Shown: positions 16,453 through 25,036 of the stretch, one piece after another
Numbering within the stretch: the first letter of the stretch is position 1
Layout of the letters: every line of letters starts with the position of its first letter
NCBI GenBank assembly: GCA_026982375.1
Contig: JALSHF010000217.1
Span: forward strand, 1 to 38,271
Origin: Emcibacter sp.
GTDB lineage: Bacteria > Pseudomonadota > Alphaproteobacteria > Sphingomonadales > Emcibacteraceae
Direction: 5' to 3'
Length of the DNA: 38,271 bases
The notes under the pieces: generated by a model
Seen by the model: the letters and a program-made list of their open reading frames with translations, nothing else
The model's database searches: none
Told to the model about the DNA's origin: nothing
Made by a program: the position numbers and the translations under genes

Positions 16453-16479
16453 GGCGCGATGTTATTTTTAATTCGCGCT
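16453..16479 (+). promoter_or_regulatory. Hairpin in the 5' leader of rplM-rpsI
   Basis: GCGCGA (16454-16459) pairs exactly with TCGCGC (16473-16478), with one more G-U pair at the base and a 13-base AU-rich loop. It sits at the start of the predicted mRNA, upstream of the AAGGA ribosome site at 16491. It could be an autoregulatory site for L13 or S9, or an mRNA-stabilising stem. Confidence 0.4.
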
Positions 16480-16502
16480 GAATTTGATTTAAGGAAAATG
16501 AG

Positions 16503-16970
16503 ATGAAAACCTACTCTGCGACGCCAGCAGATATTGAGAAAAAATGGTTCGTCATTGACGCCGAGGGAATTATTCTTGGTCGTATGGCAGCTATCATTGC
16601 TACTCGTCTGCGCGGCAAACACAAGCCTACATTTACGCCTCACATGGATGATGGCGATAATATCATTGTTATCAATGCTGAAAAAGTCAAGCTTTCCGGC
16701 AAGAAAATGGATGACAAGATTTATTATTGGCATACGGGTCATCCCGGCGGGATCAAACAGCGCACGCCGCGTGATATCCTCGAAGGCGATCATGCGGAAC
16801 GTGTGGTTGTTCAGGCTGTGAAACGGATGCTGCCAAGCGGGCCTCTCGGCAGTGAGCAGATGAAGAATTTGCGGGTTTTTGTCGGGCCGGAACATACACA
16901 TGCCGCCCAGAACCCAGAGGTTATTGATGTGGCAGCAATGAATATCAAGAATACAAGGAGCAGGGCATAA
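16503..16970 (+). CDS. rplM: 50S ribosomal protein L13
   Basis: L13 binds 23S rRNA early in large-subunit assembly. The 155-residue protein contains the family marks [50 protein letters not shown] and [12 protein letters not shown]. The ATG follows AAGGAAAATGAG. Its stop codon shares one base with the rpsI start (TAATG), so the two are translationally coupled, as in most bacteria. A perfect -35 box and a hairpin leader lie upstream. Confidence 0.98.
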   Translation: MKTYSATPADIEKKWFVIDAEGIILGRMAAIIATRLRGKHKPTFTPHMDDGDNIIVINAEKVKLSGKKMDDKIYYWHTGHPGGIKQRTPRDILEGDHAERVVVQAVKRMLPSGPLGSEQMKNLRVFVGPEHTHAAQNPEVIDVAAMNIKNTRSRA

Positions 16971-17479
16971 TGGCTGAAGAAAAGAAAACGCTGGAAGATC
17001 TGAAGGATATTACTTCAGAAGTCAAGGCCAAGGCTGTTGCGGCTCAGGAAACCGATGGTGAGACTGTCGCTGTTGAGCCAAAAATCGACGCGCAAGGCCG
17101 CTCATATGCAACGGGCAAGCGTAAAGATGCGGTTGCCCGCGTCTGGATCAAGCCGGGTAAAGGCCTGATCACGATCAATGGCCGGGACCAAAAAATTTAC
17201 TTTGCCCGTCCAACGCTGCGCATGGTTGTTAATCAGCCTTTCGGCGTGACATCCCGCGTGGGCCAGTTTGATGTGATTGCAACGGTTAAGGGCGGCGGCC
17301 TGTCCGGTCAGGCCGGGGCGGTACGTCATGGCATTTCAAAGGCATTGACATATTACGAACCTGATTTGCGTCCGGCCTTGAAAGCCAATGGCTTCATGAC
17401 CCGCGATGCTCGCGTAGTTGAACGTAAAAAATACGGCAAAGCCAAAGCCCGCAAGAGCTTCCAGTTCTCCAAACGTTAA
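16970..17479 (+). CDS. rpsI: 30S ribosomal protein S9
   Basis: S9 sits on the small-subunit head; its C-terminal tail reaches the P-site tRNA. The 169-residue protein has the conserved domain from about residue 43 ([20 protein letters not shown]) to the usual basic end with terminal SKR. The first 40 residues, acidic then mixed, are the N-terminal extension found in alphaproteobacteria. It overlaps rplM by one base and is followed by a strong terminator. Confidence 0.98.
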   Translation: MAEEKKTLEDLKDITSEVKAKAVAAQETDGETVAVEPKIDAQGRSYATGKRKDAVARVWIKPGKGLITINGRDQKIYFARPTLRMVVNQPFGVTSRVGQFDVIATVKGGGLSGQAGAVRHGISKALTYYEPDLRPALKANGFMTRDARVVERKKYGKAKARKSFQFSKR

Positions 17480-17508
17480 GACAGAAACGCGAAATTACTC
17501 AATTAAAC

Positions 17509-17539
17509 AAAAGGCTTGCATATTATGCAGGCCTTTTTT
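17509..17539 (+). terminator. Intrinsic terminator of rplM-rpsI
   Basis: AAGGCTTGCAT (17511-17521) pairs with ATGCAGGCCTT (17525-17535), 11 base pairs with one G-U, three-base loop, then a run of T. It lies 31 bases after the rpsI stop. Confidence 0.92.
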
Positions 17540-17674
17540 GCATTCTGAAAACATTCAAAAAATGGTGTATTCCCTAACATACCCGGTTCTGATTATAATG
17601 AGTCAACCAAACACCAATATTCTGCCAGTCCTGATACATTGGCCTGTTTTCTGGGCGCATCCCTCATTGACAGA

Positions 17675-18082
17675 TTAGACTTTCAGGAGGGCTTTAAAAG
17701 TTTCATCAATAGTGTTCAGGGTTTTGAGATTAGCTTTATAGGCCTGGCTGGCTTTGATGAGCTCTGCAATTTCTGTGGGAAATGATACATTGGGAACATT
17801 AACAAGGCCGCCTTCTCCGGCAAATGAGGAAGAGGGGTCATATACAGACAGGCTCGCAGGGGAAACCGGTATGGTCGTGGCTCGCGTTCCGCCCGTGGGA
17901 AGCGACGTCTGTTCAACGCGCTGGGGCGTGTAACCCGCTTTGAAAGCCTGCCCGGCAACGGTAGCTCCCTGACTTTGTGGGGAAGACTTGACCTGTGAAT
18001 TGACAATGTTGTTTGCCGCCGCATTAAGGCGGCTGCTTGATGCTATTAATCCTGAAACACTGGTCTGTATTGCCTTAAACAT
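17675..18082 (-). CDS. Orphan flagellar basal-body rod-like protein (FlgC-like)
   Basis: Rod proteins build the flagellar drive shaft. The 135-residue protein has the N-terminal rod signature SVSGLIASSSRLNAAANNIVN (residues 8-28) and the C-terminal domain EIAELIKASQAYKANLKTLN plus a final helix, both in FlgC style and length. No other flagellar gene is nearby, unlike the usual flgB-flgC-fliE order, so this may be a paralogue rather than the main rod protein. Unlike FlgC, the middle part is Ser/Thr/Pro-rich and low in complexity. There is no signal peptide, as expected for flagellar export. It lies 193 bases downstream of mfd. Confidence 0.82.
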   Translation of the reverse strand: MFKAIQTSVSGLIASSSRLNAAANNIVNSQVKSSPQSQGATVAGQAFKAGYTPQRVEQTSLPTGGTRATTIPVSPASLSVYDPSSSFAGEGGLVNVPNVSFPTEIAELIKASQAYKANLKTLNTIDETFKALLKV

Positions 18083-18221
18083 TTTGTTCTTCTTCAGCTT
18101 CTCCGCTCCCCTTGATTTTCTTAAAGGGAGGACATTTCTGCGGTATCGTCATCTATTCAAGGGAAAGGATATTTCCAATGGATAGATAGCGCGATTCTGG
18201 TAACTTTACCGGGGGAGTTCT

Positions 18222-18250
18222 AAAATTATCTTAATAAAAGATAAATTTTT
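18222..18250 (-). terminator. Weak AT-rich hairpin after mfd
   Basis: On the minus strand TTATCTT and AAGATAA pair with a 5-base loop, extended by A/T pairs with one bulge and ending in TTTT. It lies 26 bases after the mfd stop codon. The stem has almost no GC, so termination would be inefficient. Confidence 0.35.
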
Positions 18251-18275
18251 CATTGTTCATGAAATGCGCTTGCTT

Positions 18276-21200
18276 TTAACTTTGCGCGGTCTTGTCTTGG
18301 GCTGCCTGGGCCAGGGCGCTTGCCAGATTTAATGACCCCTGCAGACGGTTCGCTATTTTTGACCATTTGCGCACATAAACCAATTTGTGGTCAGGGCGCA
18401 GTTTTATGATGGTCGATTGATTAGACATAAATTCCACAAGCCCGGCCGGATTGGCGAATTTTGCCCCTCGAAAAGTGACAATGGCGCCTTTGGGGCCGGT
18501 ATCAATTTTCTCAATGCCGGCGAGACGACAGAAATACTTGATAAGAATGATCCGCAGTAAATGTTCGACCTCCTCCGGCAAATCGCCAAATCTGTCGATC
18601 AGTTCGGCGCCAAAGGCGTCTATTTCCCGCCGATCATTCAAATCCGCCAGACGGCGGTAAAGGGACATACGCAGATTAAGGTCAGGCACGTAACTCTCTG
18701 GAATCAATACCGCCGCGCCCACATTGATTTGCGGTGACCAGATGCCATCTATTTCGTCATCCGCAATACCTGTTTTCGCATTGGCGACGGCTTCTTCCAG
18801 CATATGCTGGTAAAGTTCCATGCCGACTTCTTTGATGTGACCGGATTGTTCCTGCCCAAGCAGGTTTCCGGCACCGCGAATATCGAGGTCATGACTGGCA
18901 AGGGTAAAGCCCGCGCCCAGCGTATCCAGCGTTTGCAGCACTTGAAGGCGTTTTTCGGCTTGCTTCGTTGGCAGCCTGCGCGGCTCTAGCGTAAGATAGG
19001 CATAGGCCCGGGTTTTCGACCGCCCCACCCGCCCGCGCAGCTGATAGAGCTGGGCAAGGCCAAACATATCGGCCCGATGAATGATCATGGTGTTGGCCGT
19101 GGGTATATCCAGACCGGATTCGACAATAGTGGTGGAGATCAGAACATCATATTTACCGTCATAGAAAGCATTCATGATATCTTCAATCTGGGTGGGGGAC
19201 ATTTGGCCATGGGCCGTGGCACATTTGACTTCCGGCACATGTTCGCGCAAAAGATCTTCGATATCTTTTAAGTCCGATACCCTTGGGCAGACATAAAAAC
19301 TCTGTCCGCCCCGGTAATATTCCCTGAGCAAAGCTTCGCGGATTACCATACTGTCCATGGGCAGGACAAAGGTGCGAATGGCCAGCCGGTCTACAGGCGG
19401 CGTGGCAATCAGGCTCAGACCACGCATGCCGTTCATGGCCAGTTGCAGCGTGCGCGGTATGGGCGTCGCCGTCAAAGTCAGCACATGGACGTTATGCTTC
19501 ATTTTTTTCAGGCGTTCTTTGTGACCCACGCCAAAATGCTGTTCTTCATCAATGATGATCAGGCCAAGGTTTTTAAAATTTATGGTTTTACCGAGCAGGG
19601 CATGGGTGCCAATGACAATCTCGCAGGTGCCTTGGGCCAGCTCTTCGCGGGTTAATTTCTGGTTTTTGGAGGTCACCAGTCTGGACAGATGGCCAATCTT
19701 GACCGGCAGCCCCCGGAAACGATCCGTAAAGGTTTTATAATGCTGGCGGGCCAGCAGTGTTGTCGGGGCAATGATGGCCACCTGAAAACCTTCCATCACG
19801 GCAAGGAAAGCGGTTCGCAAAGCTATTTCTGTCTTGCCAAAACCCACATCGCCGCAGATAAGCCTGTCCATGGGTTTGCCGCCGGACAGATCGCCAATCA
19901 CATCCGCAATGGCGCGTAGCTGATCATCGGTCTCATTATAGGGAAACCGCGCGCAAAATTCATCATATAATCCTTCCGGCGGCTGAATGACCGCCCCTTT
20001 GCGCAAGGCCCGCTGGGCGGCGACCTTGATCAGTTCATCGGCCATATCCCGAATGCGTTTTTTGAGCTTGGCTTTGCGCCCCTGCCATGCCGCCCCGCCG
20101 AGCTTGTCCAGCTGGCCGTCACTGCCTTCGGCTCCGTACCGGCTTAATATTTCAATATTTTCCACGGGGACATATAATTTATCGCCGCCGTGATAGGTCA
20201 GATGAACGCAGTCATGGGCGGCCCCGTTCACGTCAATGGTGACGAGCCGCTCATAACGGCCAATACCATGATCCATATGCACCACAAGATCGCCGGGGGT
20301 GAGGGCAGAGGCCTCTTGAATAAAATTTTCAGCCTTGCGTGATTTTCGAACTTTACGGACGAGGCGATCCCCCAGAATATCCTGTTCTGAGATGATGACG
20401 ACATCATCTGTCTCAAAACCATGTTCCAGCGGCAGAATAATCAGGCCCAGAACATCGGTGGATAATTTTTTGCAATTGGCCCATTTATGTATGATTTTAT
20501 GGTTTGGCATGCCATGTTCGCCCAGCACTGCGGCCAACCTGTTTTGCGATCCTGCGCTATAGGAGGCGATCATAACCTGTTTGCCGGTGCCTTGCCGTTC
20601 CGTGCAATGGCGGCGCAGCGCATCATAGACATTCAGCGTTTGATCATTCTGTTTATGATTTCTTTCTGGCGAAAAATCCCGGCCAACCTTGCCGTCGAGT
20701 ACCATATGATTGACATCCGGCGGGGCGTGAAAGCTGGTGAATTGATGGATTTTCCGGTCTTCACAATAGTTCTGCCATTGCTGCGATGTCAGATAGAGCT
20801 TTTCGGGCGGCAGCGGTTTATAGGTTGAGAAACTGCTGGCGCGGCCCCTTATCGTTTGGTCATAGGCCTCTTTTCGGGTTTGATAATAATCCTTGATGGC
20901 GGCCAGACGATCGGCAAAAGCCTCCCCCGTCAGGGAATCCATGGTCACGGGGCAGTCCGGCAGATAATCGAACAGCGTTTCCAGTTTAAAATGAAAATAG
21001 GGCAGCCAATGTTCCATACCCTGATGCCTGCGGCCTTCCTTGATGGCCTCATACAGCGGGTCCTGATCCAGAATATTGCCGAATTGCCGCGTATAGGCCC
21101 CGCGAAACCGCCGGATGCTCTCTTCATCCAGCATAATCTCGCTCATGGGGACGAGGGTCATTTCTTCGATATTATCTGCTGTGCGCTGGCTGACGGGGTC

Positions 21201-21800
21201 AAACTGCCGCATGCTTTCAATGACATCGCCCCATAGATCAATGCGCACCGGACTGTCATGGCCCGAGGGGAAAATATCGATCAAACCGCCGCGAATGGCA
21301 AAATCACCATGTTCCATCACCGTGCTGGACCTTGCGTAACCATTGCGGATCAGGAAAGCTGTCAGATGCGCCACGTCAATCTGATCACCGACCATGGCGC
21401 AAAATGACAGATTTTTAAGACTGTCCCGTTCGGGTATCATCTGGGCGGCGGCATTGATGGTGGTGATGATCAGCCTTTTCCTGCCGGGCGGCGGCGGGGC
21501 GGCCAATTTGCTCAGGGTTGTCATGCGCTGGGCGCTGATATTCGGATTGGGCGATACCCGGTCATAGGGCAGGCAATCCCAGGCGGGAAATATTAAAATT
21601 TCCGTTTTAGGGGAGAAAAAAGCAACAAGATCCGCAAAATTATGCAGCCGCTGATCATCGCGGGCAATATGCAGCATATCGCCCTCTTTAGTATTTGAGG
21701 CATTTAATATCTGGGCAATGAACAAGGCGTCGCGGCCTTCAGGGGATTGGGCAATGACAAGGGGAACTTCGGCAGATATGAATTGATTTTGTTTATTCAC
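18276..21800 (-). CDS. mfd: Transcription-repair coupling factor Mfd
   Basis: Mfd pushes stalled RNA polymerase off damaged DNA and recruits UvrA. At 1174 residues it has full family length. In order: the UvrB-like N-terminal domains (to about residue 340), the RNA-polymerase-interacting domain (GDLVVHMDHGIGRYE and KLYVPVENIEILSRYG), the RecG-like translocase with Walker A GDVGFGKTE (about 650) and DEEQHFGV (about 750), the motif ATPIPRTLQLAMNG, QLRGRVGRSKTRAY, and the C-terminal UvrA-blocking domain. The GTG start overlaps the sdhE stop by four bases (GTGA), so the genes are translationally coupled. Two related translocases, mfd and recG, lie on either side of sdhE. Confidence 0.97.
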   Translation of the reverse strand: MNKQNQFISAEVPLVIAQSPEGRDALFIAQILNASNTKEGDMLHIARDDQRLHNFADLVAFFSPKTEILIFPAWDCLPYDRVSPNPNISAQRMTTLSKLAAPPPPGRKRLIITTINAAAQMIPERDSLKNLSFCAMVGDQIDVAHLTAFLIRNGYARSSTVMEHGDFAIRGGLIDIFPSGHDSPVRIDLWGDVIESMRQFDPVSQRTADNIEEMTLVPMSEIMLDEESIRRFRGAYTRQFGNILDQDPLYEAIKEGRRHQGMEHWLPYFHFKLETLFDYLPDCPVTMDSLTGEAFADRLAAIKDYYQTRKEAYDQTIRGRASSFSTYKPLPPEKLYLTSQQWQNYCEDRKIHQFTSFHAPPDVNHMVLDGKVGRDFSPERNHKQNDQTLNVYDALRRHCTERQGTGKQVMIASYSAGSQNRLAAVLGEHGMPNHKIIHKWANCKKLSTDVLGLIILPLEHGFETDDVVIISEQDILGDRLVRKVRKSRKAENFIQEASALTPGDLVVHMDHGIGRYERLVTIDVNGAAHDCVHLTYHGGDKLYVPVENIEILSRYGAEGSDGQLDKLGGAAWQGRKAKLKKRIRDMADELIKVAAQRALRKGAVIQPPEGLYDEFCARFPYNETDDQLRAIADVIGDLSGGKPMDRLICGDVGFGKTEIALRTAFLAVMEGFQVAIIAPTTLLARQHYKTFTDRFRGLPVKIGHLSRLVTSKNQKLTREELAQGTCEIVIGTHALLGKTINFKNLGLIIIDEEQHFGVGHKERLKKMKHNVHVLTLTATPIPRTLQLAMNGMRGLSLIATPPVDRLAIRTFVLPMDSMVIREALLREYYRGGQSFYVCPRVSDLKDIEDLLREHVPEVKCATAHGQMSPTQIEDIMNAFYDGKYDVLISTTIVESGLDIPTANTMIIHRADMFGLAQLYQLRGRVGRSKTRAYAYLTLEPRRLPTKQAEKRLQVLQTLDTLGAGFTLASHDLDIRGAGNLLGQEQSGHIKEVGMELYQHMLEEAVANAKTGIADDEIDGIWSPQINVGAAVLIPESYVPDLNLRMSLYRRLADLNDRREIDAFGAELIDRFGDLPEEVEHLLRIILIKYFCRLAGIEKIDTGPKGAIVTFRGAKFANPAGLVEFMSNQSTIIKLRPDHKLVYVRKWSKIANRLQGSLNLASALAQAAQDKTAQS

Positions 21801-22114
21801 TTGATGATCTTAAGATAATCGACGGCTTGCAGCATTTCCATGACGTCATGCTGCAAATGATCGGGAACCTGTTTATCCTTGGTGATCCAGGCAACAATAT
21901 TGCCATCTGATTCCCGCAATAAATTTTCATAACGGTCTAACTGTTCAGAAGTAAGGCCGGCTATATGCGTGTCAGCAAAATGACCAAGCAGGATATCGGC
22001 CTCTTTTATTCCGCGATGCGCGCTTCTGAATTTCAGGCGTTTTATACGGATATCATGGGGTTCATCCGCGTCAATTTCAGGTTCAATAAAACCGGGAGCA
22101 TCAAATGAAGGCAT
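21797..22114 (-). CDS. sdhE: FAD assembly factor SdhE (succinate dehydrogenase flavinylation)
   Basis: SdhE proteins help attach FAD covalently to the SdhA subunit of succinate dehydrogenase. In this 105-residue protein the family motif RGIKEADILLGHF (RGxxExD type) occupies residues about 34-46, followed by the five-helix bundle with LTSEQLDRYENLLRESDGNI. An acidic stretch of about 20 residues precedes the domain. It overlaps mfd by four bases and is divergent from recG. Confidence 0.9.
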   Translation of the reverse strand: MPSFDAPGFIEPEIDADEPHDIRIKRLKFRSAHRGIKEADILLGHFADTHIAGLTSEQLDRYENLLRESDGNIVAWITKDKQVPDHLQHDVMEMLQAVDYLKIIK

Positions 22115-22129
22115 GGCAGTTACATTCTG

Positions 22130-22181
22130 TTGTGAGTTAACTCTTTAAGGTATAATGTGCTAGTGATAGGAAAAATAACAA
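22130..22181. promoter_or_regulatory. Overlapping divergent promoters of recG and sdhE-mfd
   Basis: A perfect plus-strand -10 (TATAAT, 22151-22156) serves recG, with TTGTGA or CTGTTG as -35 (15 or 18 bases away). On the minus strand nearly the same bases read CATTAT (22157-22152) as -10, with TTGTTA (22181-22176) 18 bases upstream. The two polymerases would therefore compete for one box. Confidence 0.5.
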
Positions 22182-22201
22182 CCTGAATCAAATAGAAACG
22201 C

Positions 22202-24289
22202 ATGCGACCGGAAATTTTATATCCATTCTTTGCCGATACCGTTAGCCTCCCCGGTGTGGGGGGGCGGATTGCGAGCCTGCTTGAAAAAATTCTGGGCCGC
22301 AAACTGGCGGATATATTCTGGCATTTACCGGTGGATATCATCGATCGCAGGGCCTGCCCGCCCTTGTCGGAAATTAAATATGATCAGATTGTCACGGTGA
22401 AGGTCACCATTGATAAACATGACGCCCCGCCGCGCGGTTCGCGCCGGCCCTACCGCGTATGGTGTCATGATGACAGCGGCAGTTTGCAATTGATTTTTTT
22501 TCATGCGAAAGGCGATTATATCCTGCGGCAACTGCCCGTGGGGGAAGAGCGCCTGATTAGCGGCAAGATCGAAGTTTTTAACGAACAGCTTCAGATGAGC
22601 CATCCCGACTATATGGTTTCGCCGGACAAACAGGATGATATTCCGGATGTGGAACCCGTCTATCCCTTAACGGCAGGCATCAGCGGTAAGGTCATGACCA
22701 AAATTGTGCGCGGGGCCTTGGAAAAGCTGGTGCCATTGCCGGAATGGCAGGATATATCCCTGCGGTCACGGGAAGGGTGGCCCCCATGGATGGCGGCGGT
22801 GAAGGCGGCGCATATGCCGCAAAGCCACGGGGATTTACAGATGAACAGCCCCGCCCGCGCGCGGCTCGCTTATGATGAGTTTCTGGCCAATCAATTGGCT
22901 CTTGAAATTATGCGCCGTCACAATCAAAAGAAAAAGGGCCGTTCTTTGAAGGTCCGGGGGGCGTTAAGGGCGCAGCTGCTGAAAAATTTACCCTATCAAC
23001 TGACCAACGCCCAGACCCGCAGCATCAGCGAGATAGAAAAGGATTTGGCAGCGCCCTATGCCATGATGCGCTTGCTGCAGGGTGATGTAGGCAGCGGCAA
23101 GACAGTTGTGGCTCTGCTGGCCATGCTGATCGCTGTGGAAAATAACGCCCAGGCCGCCATGATCGCCCCGACGGAAATTCTGGCGCGGCAACATTATGTC
23201 AGTCTGCTTGACATGACGGCGGGTATGGACATCAATATTGCCGTTCTGACAGGCCGCGACAAAGGCCGGGCGCGGAAGAAAATACTGGATGACTTGCAGT
23301 CGGGAGAAATTGATATTCTGGTCGGCACCCATGCCCTGTTTCAAAAGGATGTGATTTATCATGATCTGGTTTTTGCGGTGGTTGACGAACAGCATCGTTT
23401 TGGGGTTGAGCAGCGCATGGCTTTATCTGCTAAGGGGCGCGGTGCTATGGATATGCTGGCCATGACGGCGACGCCAATTCCGCGAACTTTAACCTTGACG
23501 GCTTACGGCGACATGGATGGCTCGCGCCTTGACGAAAAACCGCCGGGGCGAAAGCCTGTGGATACCAGAATAATCCCCCTGGGCCGGCTTGATGACGTGG
23601 TTCAGGGGATTAAGCGCGCGCTTGCGGGGGGCAACAGGGCTTTCTGGATTTGCCCTTTGGTTGAGGAATCCGAAGTTCTGGATCTGGCCGCCGCCGAACA
23701 AAGACACCGCCATCTTGAACAGATTTTCGGGCCAAGGGTCGGGCTGGTTCACGGCAAAATGAAGTCCAAGGAAAAAGATGACGTCATGACGCGTTTTATC
23801 TCTGGTGATATTGACATATTGGTGGCCACGACGGTGGTCGAGGTTGGCGTGAATGTGCCGGAAGCCACCATCATGATTATTGAACATGCCGAAAGATTTG
23901 GCCTGTCGCAGCTTCATCAGTTGCGGGGCCGGGTTGGGCGCGGGCTGGCGCAATCCACGTGCCTGTTGCTTTACGGTAATCTGAGCGGTACGGCGGCAAA
24001 GGCGCGGCTGGAGATCATGCGGGAAACCGAAGATGGTTTTCGGATTGCCGAAGAAGATTTGCGCCTGCGCGGTGCCGGTGAATTGCTGGGGACCCGCCAA
24101 AGCGGTATGCCGGATTTTAAAGTGGCAACCCTCGAAGAAAACGGGCAATTGATTGGCGTTGCGCGGGATGATGCGCGGCTCATCATGGAAAAGGACCCCG
24201 AGCTTAAAAGCGAACGGGGGCAGGCTTTAAGAATATTATTGTATCTGTTTGAGCGAGACGAAGGCGTCAAATATCTGACATCAGGCTGA
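22202..24289 (+). CDS. recG: ATP-dependent DNA helicase RecG
   Basis: RecG remodels stalled replication forks and branched DNA. The 695-residue protein has the N-terminal wedge/OB domain (to about 200, including LPGVGGRIASLLEK), then the two helicase lobes: Walker A GDVGSGKTVVA (about 294), DEQHRFGVEQR (about 395), TATPIPRTLTLT, TTVVEVGVNVPEA and QLRGRVGRG, ending with the DF(K)V and ARDDAR segments of the family. Its last nine bases overlap the convergent DUF502 gene. It shares a promoter region with sdhE-mfd. Confidence 0.97.
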   Translation: MRPEILYPFFADTVSLPGVGGRIASLLEKILGRKLADIFWHLPVDIIDRRACPPLSEIKYDQIVTVKVTIDKHDAPPRGSRRPYRVWCHDDSGSLQLIFFHAKGDYILRQLPVGEERLISGKIEVFNEQLQMSHPDYMVSPDKQDDIPDVEPVYPLTAGISGKVMTKIVRGALEKLVPLPEWQDISLRSREGWPPWMAAVKAAHMPQSHGDLQMNSPARARLAYDEFLANQLALEIMRRHNQKKKGRSLKVRGALRAQLLKNLPYQLTNAQTRSISEIEKDLAAPYAMMRLLQGDVGSGKTVVALLAMLIAVENNAQAAMIAPTEILARQHYVSLLDMTAGMDINIAVLTGRDKGRARKKILDDLQSGEIDILVGTHALFQKDVIYHDLVFAVVDEQHRFGVEQRMALSAKGRGAMDMLAMTATPIPRTLTLTAYGDMDGSRLDEKPPGRKPVDTRIIPLGRLDDVVQGIKRALAGGNRAFWICPLVEESEVLDLAAAEQRHRHLEQIFGPRVGLVHGKMKSKEKDDVMTRFISGDIDILVATTVVEVGVNVPEATIMIIEHAERFGLSQLHQLRGRVGRGLAQSTCLLLYGNLSGTAAKARLEIMRETEDGFRIAEEDLRLRGAGELLGTRQSGMPDFKVATLEENGQLIGVARDDARLIMEKDPELKSERGQALRILLYLFERDEGVKYLTSG

Positions 24290-24952
24290 GGGTTTATCGT
24301 CTTTTTTTGGCAGGCGGCTTGGGTCCACGAGGCCGGCGGAGATAACATATTTTGCCCCTTCATCCGGAGTCATATCCAGATAGATAACATCCTTTCTGGG
24401 GACGAATAACAGAAAGCCGGATGTGGGGTTTGGCGTTGTCGGCAGGAAAACATTGACCACATCATCCTGCATTTTTGCCTGTACTTCGCCGGTATTCTCA
24501 CCGGAAATAAAAGCAATGGCCCAGATGCCTTTGCGCGGATATTCCACCAGAACCACATCCTGAAAACTGACGGCATCTTCGGAGATGACCGTTTCAAAAA
24601 TCTGCTTCAATGTATTATAAACGCTTCTGATGATTGGCATACGGTTAAGTATTTTTTCGCCGACCCGGATCAGGCTTTTGCCAAGAAAATTAGCGGCAAG
24701 AAAGCCGAGTGTCGTTAACATGAGAAAAAGGAAAACCAAGCCAATTCCCGGCAGAGGGAAAGGCAGATAAGTTTCAGGATTATAAGCCACCGGAATTAAT
24801 GGTTTGATATTGCGGTCAATTAAATCAATGAAAGCAAGGGCTAGATAAATGGTGATGCCCACAGGAGAGGCGACGACAAGACCGGTCAGGAAATAAGTTC
24901 TCAAACGCTGAAGTATGGTTTTTTCCGGTTTAACTTTTAAGGGGTCAGTCAT
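24281..24952 (-). CDS. DUF502 family membrane protein
   Basis: The DUF502 family is widespread but has no firm function. From the ATG at 24952 the protein has 223 residues (an in-frame TTG lies three codons upstream). It has two membrane helices (about residues 18-43 and 64-90) separated by a short loop, then GEKILNRMPIIRSVYNTLKQ, the family core, and a soluble beta-rich domain containing TTPNPTSGFLLFVPR. It is the last gene on the strand carrying LptF, LptG and the ceramide-synthase-type acyltransferase, 84 bases after the latter, and converges on recG with a 9-base overlap. Whether it belongs to the lipid operon is an inference from position only. Confidence 0.88.
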   Translation of the reverse strand: MTDPLKVKPEKTILQRLRTYFLTGLVVASPVGITIYLALAFIDLIDRNIKPLIPVAYNPETYLPFPLPGIGLVFLFLMLTTLGFLAANFLGKSLIRVGEKILNRMPIIRSVYNTLKQIFETVISEDAVSFQDVVLVEYPRKGIWAIAFISGENTGEVQAKMQDDVVNVFLPTTPNPTSGFLLFVPRKDVIYLDMTPDEGAKYVISAGLVDPSRLPKKDDKPSA

Positions 24953-25036
24953 ATATTCCAATCTTGTAATTCAGGGCCATTGATTCATACATACCAGAAG
25001 AAAATAGGGTGCCACTATGGCATAAATATGTCTTTT

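Noticed and set aside
16289-16500. SAM-II or SAM-V riboswitch before metY
   Set aside because: Looked for the conserved pseudoknot core on the minus strand and did not find it; a covariance scan would settle it.
23489-24148. 219-codon minus-strand reading frame inside recG
   Set aside because: A shadow of recG, whose helicase motifs on the plus strand are unmistakable.
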